From NCBI GenBank assembly GCA_001798565.1, contig MGSR01000081.1, forward strand, positions 1 through 5,749: a stretch of 5,749 bases of DNA. The letters run 5' to 3'. Numbering within the stretch: position 1 is the stretch's first letter; each line of letters opens with the position of its first letter. The position numbers were made by a program, and so were the translations under genes. Shown one piece after another: positions 1-5,745 of this stretch. The notes below the pieces were generated by a model. It had not been told where the DNA came from, ran no database searches, and saw only the letters and a program-made list of their open reading frames with translations. The DNA comes from Deltaproteobacteria bacterium RIFCSPLOWO2_12_FULL_60_16 (GTDB lineage Bacteria; Desulfobacterota; Binatia; UBA9968).

Positions 1-857
1 TCCCAGGAAATCAGGAAGACCCCGAAGAGGACCATCCCCGCCGCGTAGATCTTGCGGGCGGTGATCTGTTCCACGTCCCGCAGCATAAAGTGGGCGATGG
101 GCAGGAGAAAGAGGGAGGAGGAGTTGACCAGGGGAGAAACGATGGAAACGCGGTCGAGGGCCAGGGCAGTATACATAAAAACGTAGGAAAGAAAATTAAG
201 AAAGCCGGAGACGAAAAAATGCCACAGCCCCTTGCCGCTGGCCCCCTCCCAGTTCCGGCGCGACTCGCCGGTGAGGTAGACCGCTCCCATGGTTACGGCG
301 GAAGTGGTCGCGGCGATGCTCGCGCCCAGGATCGGAGATTGAATGATAAGCAGGCCGAACCGCACAAGGTTGTCCCGAAGGGCAAAGAGAAAGGCCGCCG
401 CCAGGGGAAATCCCAGGTCCGCGGTGCGCCAGGTCCTGCTCTCCCCCTTCCAGGAGAGTGAGACGATGCCGCCCACGATAAATAGGGCGCCGGCGAGATT
501 CGTCAGCGTCGGGATCTCTTCGAGAAAGAAAAGGGCGAATAGAATCGCAAACAGCGGGGCCGAGTTGAGAAGCACGGAGGAGATCGAAGAGCCCAGGCGC
601 TCCATCCCCTTGAAGATAAAGTAGCGCGCCAGACCCGGCACCACGAGACCCACGCCGAGGAAGATGAAATTGACCGGAACCCAGATCTCCGCTCTTTCAG
701 AAGTAAAGGCGAGAAATATCCAGAGCAAAGCGGCATTGGATGCCAGGTTCACCAGCAGCCCGGTGAAATAGTCCGTCCCCTGCAGGCCGCGATGGATGGC
801 GACATTGGAAAAGGCGAAGCAGAGCGAGCCGAGGAGCGCGAGGACGATGGAGCGCAT
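1..857 (-). CDS. EamA/DMT-superfamily transporter, 3' end cut off by window edge
   Basis: Predicted inner-membrane permease of the drug/metabolite transporter superfamily; the substrate cannot be told from sequence. The frame stays open for 285 codons from the ATG at 857 to the left window edge. It shows two tandem EamA repeats, roughly residues 1-137 and 146-285, each with about five hydrophobic segments. Both repeats carry the family's end pattern: a small-residue-rich helix with an N-S-x-P/S turn, a charged turn (FFLEEIPT near 112, FMLRDVEQ near 258), then a Gly-rich last helix (AGALFIVGG; AGMVLFGVFL). Family members are usually about 290-300 residues, so only a few are missing. The start lies 3 bp after the Nudix stop codon with only a weak AGGG upstream, which suggests translational coupling. 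The second repeat has Arg-Asp where many members have a Glu. Confidence in the family is high; specificity is unknown. Confidence 0.9.
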   Translation of the reverse strand, partial: MRSIVLALLGSLCFAFSNVAIHRGLQGTDYFTGLLVNLASNAALLWIFLAFTSERAEIWVPVNFIFLGVGLVVPGLARYFIFKGMERLGSSISSVLLNSAPLFAILFALFFLEEIPTLTNLAGALFIVGGIVSLSWKGESRTWRTADLGFPLAAAFLFALRDNLVRFGLLIIQSPILGASIAATTSAVTMGAVYLTGESRRNWEGASGKGLWHFFVSGFLNFLSYVFMYTALALDRVSIVSPLVNSSSLFLLPIAHFMLRDVEQITARKIYAAGMVLFGVFLISW

Positions 858-860
858 GCC

Positions 861-1253
861 CTAAACAATCAGCTCCCGGCGCGTCAATTTCTCGACCAGC
901 GGCAAGTCCCCTTCCAGGAAGTCGATCTCGCGGAGCCTTTCGATCTCCACCCACACGATCTTTTGAAATACCCGATTCTCCGCCGTCCCGTCATAGTCGT
1001 CAACGCGATAGAATCGCAGTTCCACCTCGGTGCCGTCGGGATAGCCGTGCTTGTGGCGCGCGACCTCGGCGGCGGATCGGACCTCGATTCCCAGCTCTTC
1101 CCGAAGCTCCCGCATGAGCGCCGCCGCATGCCCCTCCCCGGTTTTCACTTTTCCCCCGGGAAATTCCCACTTCAGAGGGAAAGAGCCGGCGTCGCTCCGC
1201 TGGCACACCAAGAGCCGGCCCCGCCGGCAGATCAGCGCCGCCACGACCTCCAT
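861..1253 (-). CDS. Nudix hydrolase, MutT/NudG-like (d)NTP pyrophosphohydrolase
   Basis: Probable cytoplasmic enzyme that splits nucleoside triphosphates such as 8-oxo-dGTP or modified CTP into monophosphate and pyrophosphate, keeping damaged nucleotides out of DNA or RNA. The 130-residue product is the size of MutT (129) and NudG (135). It opens with the MEVVAALI strand typical of this branch and has WEFPGGK at 29-35. A complete Nudix box GX5EX7REUXEEXGU spans 34-56: Gly34, Glu40, Arg48, Glu49, Glu52, Glu53 and Gly55, so the metal-binding glutamates are all present. The PLVEKL segment near the end resembles the last helix of MutT-type enzymes. I chose the ATG at 1253 because a GAGAG element sits 8 nt upstream; a GTG at 1259 in the same frame would add two residues. 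The gene begins 11 bp after the DUF4177 stop and ends 3 bp before the transporter start, so it is the middle gene of a probable operon. The exact substrate is inferred. Confidence 0.92.
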   Translation of the reverse strand: MEVVAALICRRGRLLVCQRSDAGSFPLKWEFPGGKVKTGEGHAAALMRELREELGIEVRSAAEVARHKHGYPDGTEVELRFYRVDDYDGTAENRVFQKIVWVEIERLREIDFLEGDLPLVEKLTRRELIV

Positions 1254-1264
1254 GGTCACCGCTC

Positions 1265-1432
1265 TCAGGCGTCGTCGGGTAGGCCGCTCTTTTCCCTCTT
1301 GAGGACGAGGCAGCTCCCGTAAACTATGCTCTGGGTGGAACAGACCAACTCCCAGCCCTCGCCTCCAAGCTCGTCCAGCGTGCCTTCCGACACATCGTTG
1401 GCGCGCAGGATGCGGTATTCAAACTGGCGCAT
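1265..1432 (-). CDS. Small DUF4177-type protein (55 aa)
   Basis: A 55-residue protein of unknown function. The opening MRQFEYRIL, the central L-D-E-L-G-G-E-G-W-E-L-V (19-30) and the closing hydrophobic strand followed by KRE (40-48) match the pattern of DUF4177: a short strand, a helix ending in the near-invariant G-W-E-L-V, then a strand. The start is set by a purine-rich GGGGAGGA directly upstream, although the GGAGG core leaves only 3 nt before the ATG. A longer open frame extends upstream but reads antisense-frame sequence across the receiver gene, so I reject it. It is the first gene of the compact run with the Nudix hydrolase and transporter. A TAAAAT hexamer (1489-1494, minus strand) could be its -10 box, without a convincing -35. 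No catalytic residues or membrane segment are visible. Confidence 0.82.
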   Translation of the reverse strand: MRQFEYRILRANDVSEGTLDELGGEGWELVCSTQSIVYGSCLVLKREKSGLPDDA

Positions 1433-1535
1433 GTTCCTCCCCTTCCCGTCGCCGTTCGCGGCAGCCGGCGGGTGCGTTGGGCGGGTAAATTTTAGCGGAA
1501 TCCAGCGTGACGAGAGAACAGTCCTTGCAGAGCCC

Positions 1536-1925
1536 CTATTCCCGAGTCTCGAACAGCCGATCGATGGCCGCGCCAAGCTGCCTGTGGGTGAACGGTTTTG
1601 CGATATAGCCGTCGCACCCGCTCTCCAGGCACTTCTCTCTATCCCCCGGCCTGGCCAGCGCTGTCGCCGCCAGTATCGGAATATCCTTGGTCCTGGGATT
1701 CTCTCGTATGCGGGCGGTGGCCTGAAAGCCGTCCAGCTTCGGCATGATGATGTCCATGACAATCAGATCGGGCGTCTCCGTGGCGGCCTTTTCCACCGCC
1801 TCCTGCCCGTCCTGCGCGAGCACCACCTCGTAGCCCAGGACCTCGAGTTCCGTTTGCATCACCTCCATGGTCCCGGGGTGGTCTTCCGCGAGGAGCACGC
1901 GTTTCTTCGCGTCCATATTATCCAT
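1536..1925 (-). CDS. Stand-alone CheY-like response regulator receiver protein
   Basis: A single-domain phospho-receiver of 129 residues with no output domain, so it probably acts by protein-protein contact within a phosphorelay or by modulating a histidine kinase. All signature residues are present: the acidic pair Glu14-Asp15, phospho-acceptor Asp58 in the strand LIVMD, Thr88 as the switch Ser/Thr, and Lys110-Pro111 in the IAKPF motif. The M-P-x-L-D-G loop after Asp58 and the RIRENP segment resemble receivers of hybrid histidine kinases and DivK-like regulators. No kinase is in the window. Two in-frame ATGs (1925 and 1916) follow a TAAAGGA; spacing is too short for the first and slightly long for the second, so the true N-terminus may be three residues shorter. 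About 100 bp separates it from each neighbour. A CATAAT at 1981-1986 (minus strand) is a weak possible -10 box. Confidence 0.93.
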   Translation of the reverse strand: MDNMDAKKRVLLAEDHPGTMEVMQTELEVLGYEVVLAQDGQEAVEKAATETPDLIVMDIIMPKLDGFQATARIRENPRTKDIPILAATALARPGDREKCLESGCDGYIAKPFTHRQLGAAIDRLFETRE

Positions 1926-2027
1926 ATCCTTTACAGCAGAAGCGGAAAGGTTGCAAGGTTTTCCCCTTTTCCTCTACCTCATTATGGCTCCGCGCCTGAA
2001 TGAGAGAGCCGCTGGAGGGAACGGCCC

Positions 2028-2783
2028 TCAAGCTGTAGTTGTCGATTGCTTCTTTCGTTTATCGCGCACATACACCGATATCCCCGGTGCATCGGCGGAA
2101 CGCCGTTCATCCACATCGAACAGCTGAGTTGCTCTGACCAGGTCGCCGAGCTTCTTGTAGCCGTAGTTGCGAGGATCAAACTCAGGAGCCTGATTCGCGA
2201 TGTGCTGGCCTATCAGGCCCAGATACGCCCACCCGTCGTCGCTCGCGGAGTATTCAACGGCGTTTCTCAACAGATTGACCAGCGTTGTATCCTGGTTCAG
2301 GTCGGTGGTCTTCTTTCCTCGCGGGCCCGTCGGCTCATCCTCGCGCAGTATTTCCGTATAGACGAACTTATCGCAGGCGCCCACAAAGGCCTTGGGAGTC
2401 TTTTTTTCACCAAAGCCGTACACGATAAGGCCGGCCTCGCGAATTCTCGACGCCAGGCGCGTAAAGTCGCTATCGCTCGACACGATGCAGAAGCCGTCAA
2501 GCTTCTCCGTATACAGCAAATCCATCGCATCAATGATCAGCGCGCTGTCCGTCGCGTTTTTTCCGACGGTATATCGGAACTGTTGGATCGGCTGGATAGC
2601 CTGTTCCAATAGAACATCCTTCCATCCCCGCAAATTAGGGGTGGTCCAATCACCGTATATGCGCCTGACGCTCGCGATGCCATACTTGGCAATTTCCGCC
2701 AGCAATGCGTCTATGATCGCAGGCGGACTGTTGTCCGCGTCGATCAGCACAGCCAACTTTTTCTGGCTATTCTCCTGCTGCAT
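2028..2783 (-). CDS. NYN-domain putative ribonuclease with C-terminal OST-HTH/LOTUS domain
   Basis: A 251-residue protein of the COG1432/LabA-like type. The N-terminal NYN (PIN-like) domain, residues 8-146, has the acidic residues expected of a metal-dependent RNase site: Asp15 and Asp17-Asn18 in VLIDADN, Asp79 in GKNATDSALIIDAMD, and Asp104/Asp106 in VSSDSDF. The FGEKKTP and CDKF motifs at 124-140 are also typical. After a polar linker (147-165), residues 166-245 look like an OST-HTH/LOTUS winged helix, including the YGYKKLGDLVRATQLFDV segment that forms its conserved core; such domains bind RNA in other proteins. The start is supported by AGGAG with an 8-nt spacer. Four counted 60-base lines give about 54% GC, against about 69% in two lines of the oxidase gene, so it may have been acquired. 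It diverges from the small charged protein at 2872. RNase activity and target are inferred. Confidence 0.93.
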   Translation of the reverse strand: MQQENSQKKLAVLIDADNSPPAIIDALLAEIAKYGIASVRRIYGDWTTPNLRGWKDVLLEQAIQPIQQFRYTVGKNATDSALIIDAMDLLYTEKLDGFCIVSSDSDFTRLASRIREAGLIVYGFGEKKTPKAFVGACDKFVYTEILREDEPTGPRGKKTTDLNQDTTLVNLLRNAVEYSASDDGWAYLGLIGQHIANQAPEFDPRNYGYKKLGDLVRATQLFDVDERRSADAPGISVYVRDKRKKQSTTTA

Positions 2784-2871
2784 ATCTGTCTCTCCTGTGC
2801 GCGGTTATGCGGTCCCACGCCGCTGCGAAAAACGGTTCGCGTTATCCGCTGTATATGCTAGAGTATTGAGT
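2784..2871. promoter_or_regulatory. Divergent intergenic region between NYN gene and small charged-protein gene
   Basis: This 88-bp gap separates two genes pointing away from each other and should therefore hold both promoters. It contains the NYN ribosome binding site (AGGAG, 2792-2796 on the minus strand). On the plus side an AT-rich TGTATATGCT (2850-2859) could include a -10 element for the small gene, but I see no good -35 hexamer. No clear operator repeat is visible. The assignment rests mainly on gene geometry. Confidence 0.35.
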
Positions 2872-3051
2872 ATGGCAAGCGAGACATTTAAAAAACGCCA
2901 AAAAGAGATGGCGCGCCAGACCAGGCAGAAGGAAAAGGCGCTGCGCCGCCTCCAGCGCAGGGAAGAAAAGGCGACGGCCGAGCCGCGGACGGATGGTGAA
3001 GATCCGGATATCGCGGGAATCCGCCCCGGCCCGCAGCCGAAGCTTGACTGA
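2872..3051 (+). CDS. Small highly charged conserved hypothetical protein (59 aa)
   Basis: A 59-residue protein of unknown function. Residues 1-36 are almost all Lys, Arg, Glu and Gln and should form one long amphipathic or coiled-coil helix, beginning MASETFKKRQKEMARQ. The remainder is an acidic, Gly/Pro-rich, probably disordered tail ending in PQPKLD. I recall small proteins opening with a similar FKKRQKEMAR block from Deltaproteobacteria and Acidobacteria, where they are annotated only as hypothetical; this is memory, not a search. The open frame extends far upstream but that part is antisense to the NYN gene, so I place the start at the ATG at 2872. There is no strong ribosome binding site upstream, only a GAG-type element. 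Its divergent position next to an RNA-acting enzyme makes nucleic-acid binding conceivable but unproven. Confidence 0.72.
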   Translation: MASETFKKRQKEMARQTRQKEKALRRLQRREEKATAEPRTDGEDPDIAGIRPGPQPKLD

Positions 3052-3143
3052 GGTCCTTTCTTCCCGATCACACATCGAGCCTTGCGCCACAGAGCGGCGC
3101 GTCGGAGCGAGCGGGCCTGTTGCCTCCCGCCTTCCGCCTGTTG

Positions 3144-3383
3144 CTATCCGTGGCCGTTTGCGCCCCAGATTCTCCCCTCCACCCACAACCGCGCCAGCTC
3201 CAGGGCATAGGCGTCGGCCTCTCGCCGGGAATCGAAGGTCGCCCGGCGCCGGCCGAAGACAGGGACCATTTTAACGCTATTCGCTTCGTGGAGGATCACG
3301 GTCGCGCGGGCAACCCATCCCCCCGATCGCAGCCGATGAGAGGCCAGCTCGATCGCATGGCCCTTATAAGATACCCTCTTCAT
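3144..3383 (-). CDS. Small uncharacterised protein (79 aa), coupled to the FMN oxidase gene
   Basis: A 79-residue cytoplasmic protein of unknown function. It starts MKRVSYKGHAIEL, continues with two predicted strands, and has a C-terminal segment of the form F-D-S-R-R-E-A-D-A-Y-A-L-E-L-A-R-L-W-V-E (50-69), a predicted helix ending in Trp. The layout (Y-K-G-x-x-I-E at the front, F-x-S-R-x-E-A-x-x-x-A before a last helix with Trp) resembles a broad group of small proteobacterial alpha/beta proteins of about 70-90 residues with no known role. Its ATG overlaps the TGA of the upstream oxidase gene (ATGA), a strong sign of translational coupling and shared transcription. An AAGG lies upstream, within the oxidase end. 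No catalytic or metal-binding pattern is visible. The frame stays open upstream antisense-free only through the oxidase gene, so the overlap start is preferred. Confidence 0.78.
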   Translation of the reverse strand: MKRVSYKGHAIELASHRLRSGGWVARATVILHEANSVKMVPVFGRRRATFDSRREADAYALELARLWVEGRIWGANGHG

Positions 3384-4435
3384 AAGGGCGGCGCCTTGAC
3401 CACCACGGTGGAATCGATGCTCGCGACGGTAGACCTGCCGCACTTGGCCATGGTGATCTCGATCTCCTCGCGGAGAATCTCCAACACCCGGGCGACGCCT
3501 TGCTGGCCGTCCACGGCGAGGCCCCAAAAGAGCGGACGGCCGATGAAGACGGCCCTGGCCCCCAATGCCAGCGCCTTCACCACGTCGGCGCCGCGCCGGA
3601 CGCCTCCATCGAGCAGAATCTCCACCCGCCCTTTGGCTGCGGCCACGGCCTCGGAGAGCACCTCGACCGTCGCCAGGGTGTTGTCGAGATGGCGGCCGCC
3701 GTGGTTGGAGACGATAATGGCATCGGCGCCGGCCTCGGCGCAGAGCTCGGCGTCCTCGCCGGTCATGATTCCTTTGGCGACTACGGGAAGTTCGGTCTGT
3801 GATTTTATCCACTCCAAATCTTTCCAGGTGGCCGCAGGGTCTCCTCCCCCCCGCACCGGACTTTTTCCCGGAGCCGCCTTTGGATAGTTGACGCCCCGGA
3901 GTTGTTTATAGTTGTTGCGGATGTTGCGCTCCCGCTTGGACGGCCAGACGGAGTCCAGAGTGATACAGACCGCCTCATAGCCGGCCTCTTGCGCGCGCCT
4001 GAGCCAGCTTTTCGTCATCTCCCGGTCGCGGAAGGGATAGAACTGGAGCCACAGACGGCCCGCGGCCGCCCTGGCCAATGCCTCAAAGGAAGTGCTGGCA
4101 TTGGCGCTGACCGCCAGGATGGTCCCGGCGGCCGCCGCCGCCCGATAAGTGGCGATTTCCCCCTCGGGGTGCGCCTTCTTATGCCCGCCGCAGGGCGCCA
4201 GAAGAACCGGCAGGCTCACCTTCTTCCCCAGCACGGTGGTGGAGAGGTCCAGGGCGCTCACGTTCCTCAGCACCCTCGGGCGCAAGGCCCAGGACTCGTA
4301 GGCGCGGCGGTTCCGCTCCACGCTGAGCTCGTCGGTCGCGCCCCCGGCGATGTAGTCGTATTCCTTTTTAGGCAGGCGCTTCCTGGCGAGGGCCTCAAAT
4401 TCGAAGAGATTGATCGGTCCCGGACTTCTGCTCAT
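3380..4435 (-). CDS. FMN-dependent alpha-hydroxy-acid oxidase/dehydrogenase (LldD/glycolate oxidase family)
   Basis: Oxidises a 2-hydroxy acid (lactate, glycolate or similar) to the 2-keto acid with FMN in a TIM barrel. The 351-residue product aligns along its whole length with spinach glycolate oxidase (369). Matching active-site residues are Tyr28 (GOX Tyr24), Gln131 and Tyr133 (Tyr129), Thr159 and Asp161 (Asp157), Arg168 (Arg164), Lys221 (Lys230), and His245 and Arg248 (His254, Arg257) in SNHGGRHLD. The FMN phosphate site DGGVRRG (276-282) and GRP (299-301) are intact. GOX Trp108 is replaced by Asn112, and the lid loop before WKDLEWI is about 18 residues shorter, so the substrate may differ from glycolate. 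No long hydrophobic insert is present, so it is probably soluble. The start at 4435 is fixed by AAGGAGG with a 5-nt spacer; an upstream in-frame ATG at 4468 is rejected. Its stop overlaps the next gene's start, and a binding-protein gene diverges upstream. Confidence 0.95.
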   Translation of the reverse strand: MSRSPGPINLFEFEALARKRLPKKEYDYIAGGATDELSVERNRRAYESWALRPRVLRNVSALDLSTTVLGKKVSLPVLLAPCGGHKKAHPEGEIATYRAAAAAGTILAVSANASTSFEALARAAAGRLWLQFYPFRDREMTKSWLRRAQEAGYEAVCITLDSVWPSKRERNIRNNYKQLRGVNYPKAAPGKSPVRGGGDPAATWKDLEWIKSQTELPVVAKGIMTGEDAELCAEAGADAIIVSNHGGRHLDNTLATVEVLSEAVAAAKGRVEILLDGGVRRGADVVKALALGARAVFIGRPLFWGLAVDGQQGVARVLEILREEIEITMAKCGRSTVASIDSTVVVKAPPL

Positions 4436-4591
4436 GCAAACCTCCTTGCGCCTTCGAGGTCGGCGCATCGAAATCGTAATATCACTTCAATTGAAAATTT
4501 CTACCATAAAGGGTTGCAGGCGGCGGGGCGGCAAAGGTAGTGTAGAGCCGCTTTCGCCGCCGTGGCGACGGCGCTAAACGGAGGTGCATGT
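4436..4591. promoter_or_regulatory. Divergent control region between FMN oxidase and TctC-type gene
   Basis: This 156-bp gap separates two genes transcribed away from each other. Both ends hold strong ribosome binding sites: AAGGAGG at 4441-4447 (minus strand) and GGAGG at 4580-4584 (plus strand, 7-nt spacer). The middle (4470-4510) is markedly AT-rich compared with the flanks and is the likely promoter zone. A loose minus-strand match TAGAAA-N16-TATTAC (4498-4503 and 4476-4481) and the 10-bp palindrome TTCAATTGAA (4486-4495) lie there. A 10-bp palindrome is expected several times by chance in this window, so calling it an operator would be a guess. Confidence 0.4.
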
Positions 4592-5644
4592 ATGAGCTGC
4601 AAAACCAGATCGCTCCCCGCGTGGATGCTGGCCTTGGGAATCGCCGGCGCCTGGCTTGTTCCCGACCGCGCCCTCTCCCAGTCCCCCTACTACGAGGGCA
4701 AGACCATCGCCATCATCCGCGGCGGCGGTCCGGGCGGCTCGGGAGAGTTTCAGGTGAGGCCGCTGGCGACCTATCTGAAGAAATATATTCCAGGAAACCC
4801 CCACGTCGCGCTCGAATTTGCCACCGGGGCCGCGGGGAGAAAGGCCGCGAACCAGCTTTACCGGGCCAAGCCCGACGGTCTCACCATCGGCTCGGCGGGC
4901 GGCGGCGTGATCCCGGGGCCGATCCTCGGTCTGCCGGGGTCCAATTACAACATCGACAAATTCATCTGGCTGGGCTCGACCGAGATCGGCAACCCCTACA
5001 TATTCTTCAGCCGGAAGGAGGCCGGCCTCGACAGCCTGGAAAAGCTCCGGCGCGCCTCGGGGATTCGCATCGGGGCGCACGCGGTCGGCCATTCCGTCTA
5101 CGTTACCGGGCGGCTTTTCGCCCGCGTGCTCGAGCTTAAAGAGCCGAGATTTGTGGTGGGCTTTACGGATCCCGAGCTGGACATCGCCATGGCGAACGCC
5201 GAAGTCGATGCCAGGACCACCAGCAACGTGGACACCCTGCTGCGGAAGGATATCGCGGAAAAGCTCCACTTCCACGCCACCATCATGAATCCCAAAGGCA
5301 AATCCGACGCCCGCTTCGCCAATCTCCCCGATCTCGAGCGCTTCACGAAAACCGACACCGAGCGCAAGGTCATCGATCTGTTCCGCGCCTTTCAGTATCC
5401 CCGCTGGCCGCTTCATCTCCCGCCCGGGACTCCCAAGGAGCTGGTGCAGATCCTGCGCGAGGCAATGGCGAAGGCGTTCAAAGACCCGGGGTTCCACGAG
5501 GATTTCAGGAAGCTGATGGGCAGAGAGCCCACCCCGATCAACGGAGAGGATGTGGAGAGGGCGGTCAAGGAGCTGCCGCGCGAGGCCGAGGTGATCGCGC
5601 TCTATAAGAAGCTGGCCGAATCCGGCCCGCTCCCGCCGCGCTGA
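4592..5644 (+). CDS. Tripartite tricarboxylate transporter substrate-binding protein (TctC/Bug family)
   Basis: Predicted periplasmic binding protein that would deliver a carboxylate or related small solute to a TctAB-type membrane pair; no such pair is in the window. Residues 1-29 form a signal peptide: Lys4/Arg6, a hydrophobic stretch 10-23, and an A-L-S cleavage site before Gln30. The mature part starts with YYEGKTIAII and shows the family's first ligand loop (GGGPGGSGEFQVR, 44-56), the G-A-A-G turn (79-82), and KPDGLTIG (93-100). A late PPGTPKELV-x-ILREA segment matches the usual P-x-GTP-x-x-x-V-x-x-LR pattern of the second lobe. The K-Y-I-P-G-N-P stretch marks the divergent clade common in uncultured Deltaproteobacteria- and Rokubacteria-like genomes, as I recall it. 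At 350 residues it is slightly longer than the typical 320. The ATG at 4592 follows GGAGG; an upstream GTG at 4562 is rejected because it would put extra residues before the signal peptide. Confidence 0.93.
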   Translation: MSCKTRSLPAWMLALGIAGAWLVPDRALSQSPYYEGKTIAIIRGGGPGGSGEFQVRPLATYLKKYIPGNPHVALEFATGAAGRKAANQLYRAKPDGLTIGSAGGGVIPGPILGLPGSNYNIDKFIWLGSTEIGNPYIFFSRKEAGLDSLEKLRRASGIRIGAHAVGHSVYVTGRLFARVLELKEPRFVVGFTDPELDIAMANAEVDARTTSNVDTLLRKDIAEKLHFHATIMNPKGKSDARFANLPDLERFTKTDTERKVIDLFRAFQYPRWPLHLPPGTPKELVQILREAMAKAFKDPGFHEDFRKLMGREPTPINGEDVERAVKELPREAEVIALYKKLAESGPLPPR

Positions 5645-5668
5645 TATTCGGTAGCTTGCCGAAAAATC

Positions 5669-5745
5669 TGGCGCGCCCGGAGGGACTTGAACCCCCAACC
5701 CTCAGATCCGAAGTCTGATGCTCTGTCCAGTTGAGCTACGGGCGC
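5669..5745 (-). tRNA. tRNA-Arg, anticodon TCG
   Basis: A complete cloverleaf can be drawn on the minus strand. The acceptor stem GCGCCCG/CGGGCGC is fully paired, with discriminator G73 and an encoded CCA (5671-5669). The D arm uses GCTC/GAGC. The anticodon stem TCAGA/TCTGA closes a 7-base loop CTTCGGA with anticodon TCG (5711-5709), reading CGA and probably other CGN codons as arginine. The T arm has a GGGGG/CCCTC stem with one G-T pair and the standard TTCAAGT loop. A run of five T follows the CCA end after GA, which may help end transcription. The 3' end faces the TctC-type gene, 24 bp from its stop codon. The promoter lies beyond the window. Confidence 0.97.

Noticed and set aside
1326..2003. 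Plus-strand open frame of 225 codons opposite the DUF4177 and receiver genes
   Set aside because: Antisense to a receiver protein with every signature residue intact; no domain or ribosome binding site.
3084..3100. Hairpin GCGCC-N7-GGCGC in the gap between the convergent small genes, a possible shared terminator
   Set aside because: Short stem with no T tract on either strand, and such pairs are common by chance in GC-rich DNA.
3120..3887. Plus-strand open frame of 255 codons opposite the oxidase and 79-residue genes
   Set aside because: Pro/Ser/Arg-rich composition with no recognisable domain; the minus-strand genes explain the region.
4436..4468. Longer oxidase start at the ATG at 4468, adding 11 residues
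   Set aside because: The added residues are Arg-rich and overlap a perfect AAGGAGG ribosome binding site that serves the ATG at 4435, where family similarity also begins.
4486..4495. Perfect palindrome TTCAATTGAA as an operator
   Set aside because: About five or six 10-bp palindromes are expected by chance in a window of this size, the symmetry does not extend outward, and no regulator gene is adjacent.
5647..5663. Hairpin TTCGG-N7-CCGAA between the TctC-type stop and the tRNA, a possible terminator
   Set aside because: The stem is only 5 bp. On the plus strand it is followed by A rather than T, and on the minus strand the T run comes before the hairpin, so it does not fit an intrinsic terminator in either direction.
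4574..5698. Long minus-strand open frame (374 codons) opposite the TctC-type gene
   Set aside because: It lies fully antisense to a well-recognised protein, is rich in Arg, Gly and His without domain motifs, and runs into the tRNA gene. It is a typical shadow frame in high-GC DNA.
5669..5745. tRNA-Arg as an integration site for a mobile element
   Set aside because: No integrase, no repeated copy of the tRNA 3' end and no mobile-element gene is visible in the window.
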